A stretch of DNA of 64,000 bases from Theocolax elegans (GCA_026168455.1 CM047430.1:66937044-67001043), one strand, 5' to 3'; shown: positions 34,621 through 48,282, counted from the stretch's first letter. The notes: generated by a model from the letters alone, not told the origin. Program-made: numbers and translations.

Positions 34621-36159
34621 TTTTGTTCTGATCTTCTCTACTTTTCTATCTACGCTGCGGTCGAGCTTCACGATGATAAATATACGAGAGAGATATTGCA
34701 TTTTATATTCGTTTAATCAAACTTGTTTAAGTGAAGTTTTATGCAAATTTGGACTATTGGGCTGTATTGCGGATATGCGTTCATTTGTTCTCGTTATAAA
34801 ATTTGGTACTTCATTTTCGGGTTGTATTTAAAAATTTCATTTTTAACTAATTCTCCTTCGTATGAGGATATATTTTCGTAGAGTTTCATTAATAATTATT
34901 ATTGAACCATATAAGTGTGGTTGTTTTCAATACCGATATAATCCAATAATTTTTTGTTTTTAGTTTTTATTAAAATTCAATGATTTTTTATTTATGGAAT
35001 CGACCAATGTTTTTGTAAAAAAAATAGTTATCAAAATTATATAGATTCATTTTGAGTGTTTTCTATATTTAATAAACGACTAAACGACTAGCTGAAAATG
35101 TAATAATTTATTTGAATCATTTGTAAATCGAACGTAAAAGTGTATGGATCTTGCATAGATACGCATATTACACACATTTCATTTTACCTTCTTATTTTTT
35201 ATTTACATTAATTAATTAATTGTACTATCGTATTCATCTCAAGTCCCATTAAATACATTCGACGACTTAGAAACAAAAAAATCAGTTTGATTACAAGAAA
35301 GAAATTAGCAATAGAAGCCATTAAATGCTACTTTAACCATTAAAAACTTTCTCAGCCGTTTCCCGTGTACTTGAATGTCTTTGCAAGACTCCATTGACTT
35401 TTAAGAGTTAAACTGTTAAATAGTTTCAATCATTTAAATGACGTTTATTTACTTTACTTTTTGTTGACATTTGAATAATTTTATTCCGCTTCGTTCTACA
35501 AGTGTAATTTAAAATTTTGTCAGATTCAACTTACAAATATTATAAATTATTCAACTTAGATATTTAAAACATTTTAATTCCTCATATAGTGGTAATTAAA
35601 TATTTTTTCAGATCAGGTGAAACCTGTACGTTCTGCTAGTTTTGGACAATGAACGTATTGCAAATGCTTAAATTTCTGCTAGGTAGGGTTGTAATAATAT
35701 AATTTATTAGGATGATGATTTAATGTAGGTAAAAGGTATATATATTTAAATTTGATTACGAATATTTTGCCAACATTTTTCTGGCTCCGAGATCTCGGTA
35801 TGCTCATTAAATTATCAGAGTAAATGCTCGTGTTTATATAAAATACAAGAGCGTCGACGTAAGAAAAAAGGGACAAAAGAGATTATTTAAATTCGTGTAA
35901 CGCGAGTAAGACTCGTCGCGTCCATAAACTGACTTATAAAAGTGTATTTTAATTCGACTATATATAATTCGCCGTAATCGCTGAGAGCTTTTAAAAGGAG
36001 ACGTCAAATTCAAATATATATATATATATATATGTATGTATATGTGTACACGTATACGGCGTGCGTAAGCGTGTGTGTTATAAAATTCAAATATAGTTTT
36101 TAGCATTAAAAAAGACCGTGATAACGAAGAAGGTTCATTGAATAAATTCGCATTAAGAC
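34621..36159. other. AT-rich non-coding stretch
   Basis: AT-rich DNA with a TA repeat at 36014-36042. No gene or element ends recognised. Confidence 0.5.
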
Positions 36160-37460
36160 GTCAAGAGACGAGTGCGTATATATATATATACATATATACG
36201 GAGGGAAGGCATACTGGAAAAACGTAAAAGTTATGATAATAAGAGTTTTCGCTTTACGGACTCAAATAAATCCAAATCTTTATTTCATTGAATAGGTGGA
36301 CTTGGCTCTCTCTCTCTCTCTCTCTCTCTCTTTTTCTCTCGGAGTGTCGGTCCTCGGATGTGCGTGCGCGCATAAACGAGAGAGAATCTCAAATTGCATA
36401 AGTATCGGGGTGCACGCGCGCTTAAATGCAAACCCGTGTGTCCCGGTATCCACCCAAGAAATCTAATTTAAATTCCAATTTATCGAGGATCTATTCAATA
36501 GTCTCAGGGACGCTTTCATCCGACGGGGGACGCATAAAGCTCGCTGCCTACCTTTTTCTTCTCCTCTCCTTTTTCCTTTTCTTTTTTTCATACACTCGAA
36601 GCCCTTTCGCTCAAGCGGGCGGGAGGAGATGAGAAGGAGAAAGAAGTGAGAGGGAGAGAGAGGGAGAGAGAGGTAGGTACGGTGTGCAGACACACCGAGT
36701 CTTGGGAATATCTTTAACGACCAGGCCTCTTCTCATTCCATATCGGATCCAATCTCCATATAAAATTTCCGGCTCGAGCGCGCCCAGCCAAACGGTGCTC
36801 GTGTGTGCGAGTGTGCGCGTACCTGGTTCCCCGGGGCTCTTTCTTCTCTTGGAGGCTCGATTATATACGGAAGCTCTCCCGGAGAGCGAGGATAGCCGAC
36901 TAGCCGCTTTAATTCGTATTTTCTTTGGAGACTCTGTGCTTCGCAGGCACTTTTTACGAGCGCCCCGCGCTTCGTATCTCCTTTCCCTCTTCGCTCGAAG
37001 CCCCGTGTAGACGCGAGATCCATCCGACCGACCGACCGACCGAGCAAGCGAGCGAGCGAGCGAGCGAGCGGACGCGCGCGCCTCGACCTAGCTTAGATAT
37101 AGACGAGCCAACTTTTCCGTACCGAGCCGAGCTCCTCCTACGGGTTTTCCCTCCTACCGAACGAACCACCCGAGCTTCTTCTTTCTTCCGCTCCAGCTAC
37201 CTTTCCGCTCGGTCTCTCCCTCTCTTTTATTTTCCCGACTCCGTCGGCGTCTTTCCTCTGCCCTCGCTAGCTTCTTCGATTCACTCTCGATCTATATACA
37301 CCCCCGCGCTCCCCCATCCTCCCATCCTCTCGTCCTCCACGAACACACACACCTACATGACCCCGCACACCCATATCCACCGGCTGAAATGTTGTTGATA
37401 ATGCTTCGAAAAATCTACGGTAATGGAAAAACTCTTTAAGGCCATCGCACTTTCCCAACC
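36160..37460. promoter_or_regulatory. GC-rich island with CT run and CGAC/CGAG tandem repeats
   Basis: The island has a TA run near 36177-36198, a (CT)n run (36306-36331), a GA-rich part (36620-36672) and the compound tetranucleotide repeat (CGAC)n then (CGAG)n at 37024-37070. Pyrimidine-rich sequence follows to about 37340. Open frames on both strands are Arg/Ser-rich and repeat-driven. A regulatory island is the simplest reading. Confidence 0.35.
37024..37070. repeat. Compound (CGAC)n/(CGAG)n tandem repeat
   Basis: About four CGAC units pass into about seven CGAG units with a single CAAG variant. The change of the last base from C to G within one array suggests a point change spread by slippage. 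Confidence 0.9.
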
Positions 37461-38379
37461 TCTTCGATCCACCCTACTTTCCGTAATGTTTCAAATTACC
37501 TACTCTTATACTTTTTATACATTATTTATTCATTTTTTATTTAATATTTATTCTTTTTACATAAACTTATTTATTTTCGCTCGGTTTTTACACCGACAAA
37601 ATTCGTCTATTAACAATTATCAAATTTTATTCACTAGTTATTTTTCTTATAAATTGTGTTTAAAATTACTGTAAACATTTTAACAGTCACAACGTATATT
37701 TTAATTGAAATTTTTTTTAAACAATAATTACAATAATCATTTGAGTAAATATAATTAAAATAATAATAATTACAAAGTAATGTATTTTGTAGATTCTTTT
37801 TAAGAACCATATTTTAATGACTGTAAAATGCATAAAAAAATTGGGATTAGCTAAATACGTTCTTGCGTTGCTATAACATGTTAAGATTTTTAATAGAATG
37901 ATTAGTAAAATGGTTTCGGTACAAGGTAGCCGTTTTTTGAAAATCAGTGAAGAAAAATTTTTTTTATTACGTATAATTATTATTAAAATTTCTCTCAAAC
38001 CTTGAATGATACCAAATTTCTAAACTAGGAACGTAATATACTTTTTCAACTTCCATGTAAAATTGTAACCGCGATATAACCCCGAAATATTCCAATTTTT
38101 TCATTATAAACTTGCGAATTGATATTCAAATTTTTACCAATGGAAATTGGTGTGTGTGTGGGTATAAAAAATTATGTCGACAAAAGGAAAATAATAACAA
38201 TAATATCAAAAAGTATGCATTCGTCAAGTATAATTTAATTTTTGTATATTCATTCGGTCGTGATGACATATTTTACAATAGAATAAAATTCCGTACAATA
38301 CCCATTCTCTGCGTAGTAAATCTCAGTAAATCTAGTAGAAACACTAGAGACCATTTGAAGGATATAAAAGCATCGCATG
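37461..38379. other. AT-rich non-coding stretch
   Basis: AT-rich DNA. Nothing recognised. Confidence 0.5.
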
Positions 38380-38387
38380 GAAATTCG

Positions 38388-38418
<31 letters not shown>

Positions 38419-39720
38419 CGCTCGGTAGTAGGATTTCCTTTCATAAAGTTCCTTTAAAGAAAAAAAAAAAGAAGAAGAAGAAAATGTACACTCGAACGGT
38501 ATGTGTATATATACCTATATATCGTCTCAAGCATTTATTTCCCAAAAATATAAATCATTTGGTACAATAAGAATAATTTCTCATTGTGCATGACGACAAC
38601 TGCGACAAATTCAAAACGGCATTAAACGCCTTCTCTCCTTCTCACTGACTCTCTCGCGTTCTCTTTCTCTCTTGAAAACTCGGCGTCACATTATAAAACC
38701 AGTCTCGCGGTAGAAAAAGTTTGCCAACACAACAACGCTCTAGAGGACACACATACACACACACACACACGTGTACATGTATACACTCTACCTTCTTTAA
38801 GCCACCTTATATACGAGCATTGTAGAAATAAACGAACCAAACGAGAAGGAGGAATATCGCTTAAAAAAAAGGTAAAGTAGTCTCCACCCCGCACCACGTG
38901 CAACATTTCACACGAGTGGAGAGCAGTCGCATTATTTATACACATTATTTATACCGCGTGACAAGGTTTCCAGCGTAACAGAGATCACGGGGGGGACCGG
39001 GACCGGACCCTAAAAAGTTGCATCGCAGCCAAGTCTCGCTTGTCTCAGATTTCGCTTCTCTCTCTCTCTCTTCCTTTTTTCACTCCAACCTTCTCGTGTC
39101 TCCAACGATGCAGCCGGTCCGGCTGCCGAAAGACCTCGATCGTCCTCCCGATAGAATAAGCATTATACGAATACGAAAAAAAGCTCTATACGCGCGGTTT
39201 CGCGCGCGTTCGTCCATAGTCGTTGGACGTATCGCAGCTGCAGATGAGATCACTTCGTAGACCAGAATGCCACACGTTCAAGGAAACTATTATATTATAC
39301 GCCCACGAAACGCGTTTTGGGGTGTGGCTTTTTTCTTTCGTGCGTTGAACAAGATGGACACGTATTCAAACATTGATAAGACATACGGACTTCGAGAGGG
39401 GTAACCTTTTCTTATCGTCATCTGAGTCATTTTCGAACGCGCGCGCGCGCGTGTGTGTGTGTGTTTGTGTGTATTATGCGTGTACGTTGCACTGCTGTTA
39501 GGGGAGATTACTAGGATAAGGGAAAGCTCAATTTTCGTGGAATCGATTTTTTTCACGGTATCTCGAGTTGCGAAATTGCGCGATGACAAAACGCCGGAAA
39601 TGCTACTTTACGAGGTACTCCGATGCCGGCGAGACAAAATGTTGGATATACACGCTTGCATAGATTTCCTGAAAATGTTGCTAGAGGGAGTTTAAGATAG
39701 CCCGATAAACGTTCCTCCCC
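38380..39720. promoter_or_regulatory. Mixed island with GA, CA and CG/TG repeats
   Basis: It contains (GA)n at 38396-38416, an A/G tract at 38459-38484, (CA)n at 38747-38772, a CpG-rich segment (38985-39250) and a (CG)n/(TG)n tract at 39438-39472. Short open frames on both strands have no recognisable domain. Composition suggests a regulatory or promoter island. Confidence 0.3.
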
Positions 39721-40599
39721 TTAACTCATCTTCTTAAAATTCATTGCAATATTGTATGTCTCATCCTGTTTACAATTTAATCAATTTATATACACACACC
39801 CAGAGAATTTATTCTAATTTATTCTAATAAAAATTACTACGACACCACGGTAAGCCTGATGGGACGTATTAAAATTGTTCGATAATAGTTGACCTAAAAA
39901 TATATCGCAATACTTCTAAGGAAATTCCTACAATATTTAACATCTTATAAAAAACTGATAAATTAGGCTTGACAGTTTCATATATTACCTGATATAATAA
40001 TTACTTTATTTTTACGCACATACTATCGAGAAACACATGTAATATATATTACAAATGAAATACATAAATTAGATAAAACATTGTAAAAGCGAGAAATACT
40101 TGTATTTATAATTATGCTTTTAAGATAATACTATATATTAATGATAATATTATAATTATATTTCAACAAAATTAAAGTTATTACCCAATAACATTATACA
40201 ATATCACTGTAACATACGTTGTACTGAACAAAATTTCGATATCTGGGTTAAATACTAAAATATTTTACATAAATATAAGAAAAAATGTTTTGCGATATTT
40301 GATAACCACTGTGGAGGTTTACGGGCGCACATAGAAATCTAGAAATATTGTTAAGATGAATGAAAAATGCGGGCTGGAAAAATACAGCTATCCTATCCAT
40401 CACTCTGTAATATATATACATATATATGCATATATGCATATATGTGTGTGGGTGTGCGAAAAAATGAAAGAAAAAACGACGAAGGAAACCCGCAACTTGT
40501 TTGCTCTGGGACGATGCATTAACTATGACGAAACAATGCGCGGTGTTATATAGAGCGCTCGGGTATGCATAAATATTTAAAAAACTTATAAGACCCGCA
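39721..40599. other. AT-rich non-coding stretch
   Basis: AT-rich DNA with a TA/TG patch at about 40410-40455. No gene recognised. Confidence 0.5.
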
Positions 40600-40897
40600 C
40601 ACAGGAGCTCGTCGTTCGCGGTCACGACGGGAACTTATAACGAATTCCATGTGCAAAAGCGGGCCGGGCCGCCTCCACCGCCGCCGCCGTCGCCGTCGAC
40701 GCCGACGCCGCCGCATGAAAAGAGAACCACTTTCATCGCCTCGTAGCTTTTTCATATTTCTGCTTTTTATCGCCCCGCCGAGCTTGAATTTTTCGAATAT
40801 TCCATCAACGTAGGCAGGTCGTATATTACAGAATGAAAAGGGTCCGAACGTGCGTCGCATGCTACCAATTACGTTTTCTCATCCAACGAGCTCTTGC

Positions 40898-40929
<32 letters not shown>

Positions 40930-41260
40930 TTCTCTCTTTTTTACCTCTTTCGCTTCGTTCTTCTTTCCCTCCCCCCCCCTCCCCCTGTCCCCCCTTTTTT
41001 TCGCTGATCAAACGAAGCGATCTCGAAAAGCATGTAAGTTTCACGGAAGATTGGAGCTGTGTGCGTGTGTGCGCGCGCGCGCTGTGGGCGAGGCAAGGGT
41101 CAACTTTTTCCTTTGCGAATCAAAGAGATTCGTGTGTACAGACGGCCGAGGGAGGCGCCGACTAACGTCTCTTCGACCTCGGTTATGTCTCTCGATTTAT
41201 GACGTCACGACAGAGGACCGATTACTTTTGCTAAGATGGCCATAAGAGGAACGCTAAGGA
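40600..41260. promoter_or_regulatory. GC-rich island with CCG repeat, CT run, CRE and PHO-like site
   Basis: It contains a CCG/GTC-type trinucleotide tract (about 40670-40714), a CT-rich run (40898-40938), a C run near 40971-41000 and a GTGC/GCGC tract (41060-41082). A perfect TGACGTCA (41200-41207) and a minus-strand GCCATCTT (41233-41240) follow. The arginine run encoded by the CCG tract on the minus strand is repeat-driven. The CRE-to-PHO spacing of about 25 bp suggests a promoter or enhancer; this is inference. Confidence 0.4.
41200..41207. promoter_or_regulatory. Perfect CRE palindrome
   Basis: TGACGTCA is the full palindromic site for CREB/ATF basic-zipper factors. It lies at the 3' edge of a GC-rich island, close to a PHO/YY1-like site. 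It is one exact 8-mer, so chance occurrence is possible. Confidence 0.4.
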
Positions 41261-41961
41261 ACTAACGAAACGAGATTTGCTCGGGATAAACAGCGGATAT
41301 CATATATTTATTCTGGCTTTGCGAGGGGACATTTTGTTTCGACTTGCTCTTTCTCTTTATCTCGCATCCCTAACTCTATACGATATTTGTCTAATATTTA
41401 TGTATGAGCTTGGGGACGGCGATCTCGTATCGCGGGTTATGTTTCTTCCATCTTTTTTTTTCGGAATATACGCTTGAACCTCTCATTTATGGGGTAAACA
41501 ATTTTTTGTTACCCAATGTTATATGGTTTTGCGAAATTTACGGTCAAGAATATTGTATTTCTTTATCGGAGAATGTACGTACAACGTTAATTGTTGAAAA
41601 TATGCAAACAAATTTGGAGCAGCTTAAATGCATTTGGGTTTTTAATCTTTTAAGCATTTTAACCGAAATGTTATTCGAGTTTGAGAAGACAATAGATACA
41701 GCACATTGAAGGGTATGAAAAAGTCAAAACTAAAATTTTCCCGAATATACTATTTTAATTTTTATTCATGGTAAAATAATAATATATCAATTTTTGCCAA
41801 AACAAGAAGAACAGGTCGGTTATTATATATCGCTATCATAAATTTGAATTTATTGTATTCATTATTCATGCATTAAATTAATTGTTTTAAAATATTCTAA
41901 CCTATAAAACTGTATCGCGTAATTTACGAAATTTATTTTCATATAATGCACCATAATAATA
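41261..41961. other. AT-rich stretch with an unassigned open frame
   Basis: A plus-strand frame at 41404-41709 reads 101 codons of balanced composition (starts MSLGTAISYRG, ends EKTIDTAH). I recognise no domain. Such frames are expected by chance in a window this size, so I do not call it a gene. Confidence 0.4.
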
Positions 41962-42289
41962 GGTGTCAAAGGCAATAAAAAAGTTCACAATTCCGTGCTT
42001 ATATGAATTTCTCTGTCACACTTTCAAGTTTGAATTAATTACGTTCATTTATTTATTAGAATAACTGTTAAAATAAAAAGTGAGTGGTTATGTTTTACAT
42101 AGATTAAAATAATTAAAGACAATTAATTTAATTTAATAAAACGAGTCGAATGTAATTAATGTGGACTTTATAAATAACGTATGTACAAAAAGCAGTGTTC
42201 TCTATATGTTTTGAGAAAAAGTGATGTATTCTGTTATAAATAAAAATGTACGCGCGTTAAATTCAACTTTTTATTGACTTTGACGTCCC
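41962..42289. mobile_element. Candidate MITE with 24-bp inverted ends
   Basis: GGTGTCAAAGGCAATAAAAA at 41962 is mirrored by TTTTTATTGACTTTGACGTC ending at about 42287, with about 20 of 24 positions pairing. The right end is followed by CCCC and TTAA (42291-42294). The left end has no TTAA, so a target duplication is not shown. The GGGG...AGTCAAT pattern recalls the ends of the TTAA element at 9916-10299. It has no coding frame. Confidence 0.55.
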
Positions 42290-43260
42290 CTTAAATTTTG
42301 CTTATACCGAAAAAATATTGTGTAAAAAATTATTATATCTTTTAATAATAAAGATACAATCAGATTATAATTACAAATTACTATACTATTTTAATAAAAT
42401 TTACTAGTAGTTGTAACAAAAATTATTATATCCTATTAAATTTCGCTATGCAATATACTACTTTTTATATATATATATATATAGTGTCAATGTGCATAAT
42501 TTATTAGAAAATAATATATTTATTTTTAATAAAACATTTGTCTCCCCTTCTAAAATATTGCAAGTAAATTTTAGTCATTTCAACGCTCGTACAAGATTTC
42601 AAAAATGAGAAAAAAATGTTTGGTAATGTGTTGCGACTAGCTTGAGCACCATGTAACGAGTGTAACGCATTTGGAATGCGCAAAGGGCCATTCGGGGTAT
42701 TAGTCCCGCTCTCAATTCCCAATCGTTCGCTCTACAACGGTAAGGGAAGGTGTTGTCAAGGCTGCGGCCGCACTAAAAGTACTCTCCAGCACCCACAAAG
42801 GGTTTCCCTTCCGTCAATACTCCAATTTTTTTTCTCCTACCTTGTATTAGCTGAGAAATAGATTTCAAGGCCGTGACGCAAGGCCCTGCTTCGTTCGTTC
42901 GTTTTTTTGTTGGACTATACGTTTTTGCGCGCCCAAAATCTATAGATTCTCCGCAGTCTCTGACTCGACGTCAAGAAGAACTGACGGGTTTTCCAACTTA
43001 TCGCATTACTTTTTTTGAGGGTAAATTCGCGTAGTGCTGTTACATATACCGTTTTTTTCAAACGGATGCGATAATGAAAACGTTCCGACGGACGACGAAC
43101 GAGCGCAAGGTATCCGTCGGATGCTGAATACTTTCGAAGCTTGCGTGGAGTAATGTAGAGTGAATATTGTGTAAAATTGTGTTTTTCCCATATTTTGTTT
43201 AGTTTCTTATTGTTTAGACGATGGTTCATAATTGTTTCAGCGTTGGAAGTTATATTGTGC
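42290..43260. other. AT-rich then mixed stretch
   Basis: AT-rich to about 42600, then more GC-rich (42640-43140). The minus-strand frame 42915-43262 (115 codons, starts MHNITSNAET) has balanced composition but no domain I recognise. The GC-rich part at 42660-42810 does not match any RNA gene I know. Confidence 0.4.
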
Positions 43261-46259
43261 ATCTTACATATTGTTTAAAATTGTTTTTCCGCTGGATTAT
43301 GTTTGTTTTGAAAATGTCTAATACTCAAGTTTACGTGTGCATTAATCTATTAAATTAAATACTCACAGTTGTTGTGCAGTGATAATATGTATTACTTAAC
43401 GTTCAAGTATTATCAATTAATTTTTTTAAACACGTGGACGTAACATTTCTCGTATAAATATACATAAAGATACACAGCGTGTAATATTTTTATATTTTAA
43501 AAATCAACAATTTTGTTTATAAGTCGGTAAAAATGTGCAGCAATTCTTTGTATATTTACAAAACACTTTTTAATAAAATAAAGTTATTTTATTCAGTATT
43601 CTCAATTAACTCTGTACCATTTCGTATAAATCTTTATCTTTGCGCTACTTATTGTTATTAAATTATAAAAGTTGATTTTCATAGTATTCGAAATGCATTT
43701 TTAATAAAATCACGCATACCCAATGTTCATACTTTTATTAATGCGTCCCGGAAACTTTAAAAATATTTCTTATAATTAAGAGTTTTTACTTGGATTAAGG
43801 TAATCGTGAAATAATTTAATGGCAATTATTTTTCACGATATTTTATACTGTCCCGCATTAAATATTATAAAGCATGTTGAGTAGCGCACTGTAAAAACTA
43901 TACATATATTACTAAAATAATCATAAATTCTCTACAGTCATTTTTTACATGTAACAGACTCAAAAGTTAAATTAAACTTTCATTTTATTTTCGATTAATT
44001 AATAATTCAAGACACAAGACAATGAATGTATTGAGTTCAATTTAAAACTAAGTTGTCGTTGTTAAAATGTATAAACTGTCAGGATCTAATCATGAGCAAC
44101 GTAACGAAATAAGTGATGAAGTTTTATTTCAATTTCAAGATTAAATTTAAACAATGTCGATTCAATCACTGTCTAATGTAGACTTCATTCATAATCTCGT
44201 CGTAACAAATACGCAAAATCAAACGAATAATTCTCATTACACGTATCTTTGCCGTTGGCATAATAACTGGCTACACAAATATCCAGTATAGAAATTGTAA
44301 CGCGTGTGAATTATTATTTTCTACAAGTTTTGTGACAATTAACGATAATTTATCGAGAAAGAAACGGATGTTGAAGCAACGAAACACGAGTTTCAAAAAA
44401 GAAATTTAAACTCTTATTCCAATGTGAAGGTGAGAAAAAGCAAATTGTTGTACACAGCCGAGTTTTTACTTTATAACGGTATTGCCGTTTCGTTAACTGC
44501 GTAATCGTTCGAAAGTTCGCCCTTAAGCAGTGAAAGATTCGATCGGCGATCATTCTTCTTATACTCAGCTTATATACCTAGCGGCAGTCCAACATTGACA
44601 AAAAGCTCGCAAGTAATAAGGGCGAGATCTTCTCTCTTTTTTTTTCGTGACGTATTACGCACACGCTCACGCACACTCGTGTATACGTAAAAAAAAATAA
44701 GCGTTGGTATAGACAGAGTATGATGCCTTTAGCGTACTTACGCTGTCAGGCCAATAAGCTGTCTATAGGTACTAAATTTTATTGCGGTTCCTCTTCTTCC
44801 CTCTTGATACCCCCGCGGATTAAATTAAAGCATCTATTATTTACACTCACCACGCACGCGTTTGAAACTCCTATTCATGTGAGAAAGGGTCAAATACTTT
44901 GTCGCAAAAATTCATTTCGTATATAAATACATACACAACTATACATATACGAATGCTCACATACGAGCAAAATTTATTAAATATATTATTATTTATCTTT
45001 CCGATAAATCTTATTTGTAGATTTGAGGGAGCTTGTTCGATCATCCGTCGGACTATTGTCCATCTGTTCTACTTAACATATTTTTATCCAAATATCATAA
45101 TACAACTCGGTAATTTTTATTATATTTTATCTGTATATTTCTTAATATCGTTTACATAAACGTGTAAACTATTTAATAGGTCAATTCTTTACACATTTGC
45201 AATATAACGTTATGAATATAATTTCTTACTCTTAATTATACATCTGTAGTTTGCTTAGTTTAAGAAATACATATAATCTCAAGTAAATTATTTATTTATA
45301 TTCGGTTTAATTATTATTATTATTAATATTGTTACTTTTAAATACTTATTAACTTACCAATTAATTAACGATACCTGTTAAATATTCAATTCAATTTATG
45401 TAAAACTAAAAAGCATGTTAATATACACTAACATATATAAAATTATAAAACGTTTCGTAGTAAATATAACAAACGAAACGTAGTTAATTAAAATTATTGA
45501 ACGTTAAAAACTATATGAATAACTAATCTATCGTTATATTACTTTGTTTTAAATAGTGTATATAATTATAAACAACGTATACGTATCCTGTCTCGTGATT
45601 GATGTGTATTAAAATGAAAATGTATGCTTTATAATTCGAAATTTTGTAATAATGTCGTTTTATTGATTTATTAAATATAGAGGTAAAATCAATTTGAATT
45701 ATATTAACGATTTAATGATTGCGATTAAACAAATTTCGTAACAATATTTAATATTCAATTACTTTGATTTGAATTGTTAAGTGTATACGTAACCTCGGGT
45801 TCAAACCGAGATGAAAGATTATATTTTTTTTTTAAATTTGGACAGATGTAGGTTACTTTTTTGTAATGGACAATTTCAGTAAATAATAAAGTGTACATTA
45901 TTTTTATAATAACATAATATGAAGTCCTTGAAAATTGAAATGTACAATAATAGGAAAGGGCATTTCAAAATACTTCATTATTGTCGCAAACTTAAAAAGA
46001 AGCGATTTTTTATTAAATATTACACATCAAAGTGGAAATAATCGTAAACTCGTTCTCAGGCTTACTCGACGAAAGGTTGGTATAAGAAATGAAACGCACG
46101 TACGGAAAGAAATATCATATTTAGAAATTACAAATGAAGAAAGACCCGTGGTAACAAAGATTCGAGCAGAAAGAAAAACATTATCTCGAAGCCAGTATAA
46201 ACATTTTTGTTATACCCCGCACGCTCACGGAAAAAAAGCTTGGGAGCTTTTTTTTTTTA
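43261..46259. other. Long AT-rich non-coding stretch
   Basis: About 3 kb of AT-rich DNA with a small CpG patch near 44580-44700. A hairpin CTCGG...CCGAG around GTTCAAA at about 45794-45810 resembles a tRNA T-arm but no tRNA can be built. The plus-strand frame 45935-46276 (113 codons, starts MKCTIIGKGIS) is not recognised. Confidence 0.5.
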
Positions 46260-46680
46260 AGAAAAGATCAAAGTAAAAGCCACGAGAAATAATGGAGCGC
46301 ACGTGCGGCCGCGATATCCGACGGCCGTCGGGCGCGGCTCTTCGATCGGCGGAAACAACATGGTGGTGTAGACACACAGGGTACACGCACACTCGTCGTT
46401 GCCTGCCCAGCCGCGGTTTACGAGGTGTTGCTCTCGTCCGGCTCCGGCTATTGTGTCGCTAATAATCGCACTTAGCCAAATATGAATATGGAACGCCTCG
46501 CGGGCTGTATGCGCGACCGACAAATGCCGGAATCCTATTTGCTTCGATGATCCTCTAACGGTGTTGCGAGTCCAGACTTACAATCCTCCTATATCGTTCA
46601 CTTTTTGGCCCTGTGTACGTACTACATTCATTGGGCAAGTACCTTTGACACCCCGATGATAATTGATGGTGATTATATCG
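46260..46680. promoter_or_regulatory. GC-rich island without microsatellites
   Basis: A 400-bp CpG-rich island unlike most others here: it has no CT or GA runs, but unique sequence including GCACGTGCGGCCGC (about 46298) and AACATGGTGGTG. Unique GC-rich sequence in AT-rich surroundings is what a conserved enhancer or short exon would look like. Open frames on the minus strand (46257-46523) show no known domain. Confidence 0.3.
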
Positions 46681-48282
46681 AACGCCAACTCTATTACACT
46701 ATATAGTCAATACACGCTTATTGGCTTTTATAATTTTTTGTTTTTTCAATGGATTTACTGTATGTCGAGTATATTCTAAATAAACTGCGATTACCGAGTG
46801 TAATGGTGTTGTTTAAATTTAACTTTACGCGAATGGAGATATTTATCTGTCAAATTTGTAGATTTATTGAAATATTAAATCTTTTTACACGAGAGTTTAT
46901 TTGAATTGCGCGGAGATAATAGAACTGTGAATAAAATAATACTGAAATTGTTCTCTCGGATTTTTACTATGTCATTCGGATAGATTTCTGCTTAGATTTT
47001 ACTCACAATTGCTCCTTACGATCGGGAAAGGTCGAAGCAATAAAAACTAATTTCTCTTTTTCTTTGCCGGACCGAACGAGACCTGAATTAGAAAGCTAGA
47101 TGATTATATAGTTATTTTGTTGTTGAGATTATAAGAGTCACGTTGATACTTAATAAAAAAAATCACTCTGACTTTATATTTACTTTTAATATTGCACATT
47201 TGTTTTTTATGTGAAAAACGAGACACTCTTAAATTATAATCAATAGGTAAAATATAAGTAATAATTAATACAATAAGTTAAATAATAGTGATTAATGTAT
47301 ATTTTATTGTTACGTGTATTTACGATAAATAATATTATTACATAAAAATAGATTCAAATTTAAAAAAAAAATACACACACACGTGTAAAAAAATTAAATT
47401 ACCTTTTTCTAATATTTTCTTCTGCAGGGTATAAGTAAGTTTGTTGAAAAATGCTATTTTTCTTCCAGGAATCCATATGCGGCGTAAAGATATTCTTGCC
47501 GTCGGATCGCCACCATTTTCAAACAGTCTTCGAGGTAAATAAAACATTTATAACTATATTTATTGTTTGTCTTGGCGAAGTGTGTGCGTTCGGTTCTTTC
47601 TCAACGGTGAAATGGCCTATTGAAATATTTAATTGATAATAAAATAAAAATGAATTGATATTTAAATGTGTAATACAAGACTAAAATAATATATACGCTT
47701 TCTTATTTGCAATTGAGTATATAACCGTAAAGATATGGGTTTAAATGTATTTTTATTCTGTATGTTTTATTAAACGTTTATTGGTATTTGGTGATGATAC
47801 AAGAAACTATAACAAAGTTAATTTTAAAATTATTGTGAATAGATGAACATAATTGTACTCGATGTTATAGCAATATTCTACAGATATTTAAAAAATTATA
47901 AAAATCTTAATGTTTCAAATTTTAAAGTTGAGTTAGAGATTTCGAAAATTTGTATATTTTGCATTTCGTGTTGACGTGTAATGCTCTCGTTACGTTCCTG
48001 TGTAATGATCGCCATGAATATATCTTGTGTTTAGTCAATAGTAATTACTATTCCAAGTTAAAATCGATTGATACTAAGCCAACATATATTCTGCTGCACT
48101 ATTTTCATGTACAAATTTTTCATGCGCATAATTTTCTTTAATATTTTTATGAGTAAATAATACAATATATAAACACGTATATAGTAGAATACAATGAATA
48201 TAAAGTTACAGTTTTTTTAAGGAAATGGTGAATGCTTAAATTAGTCAGTTTATATATATACAGTGAATATATGTTATTTTAA
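46681..48282. other. AT-rich non-coding stretch
   Basis: AT-rich DNA. Nothing recognised until the TTAA site at 48279. Confidence 0.5.

Noticed and set aside
41404..41709. 101-codon open frame with balanced composition
   Set aside because: No recognisable domain, and such length is expected by chance over six frames of 64 kb.
45790..45815. T-arm-like hairpin CTCGG GTTCAAA CCGAG
   Set aside because: The rest of the tRNA cloverleaf cannot be built. It is just a short hairpin.
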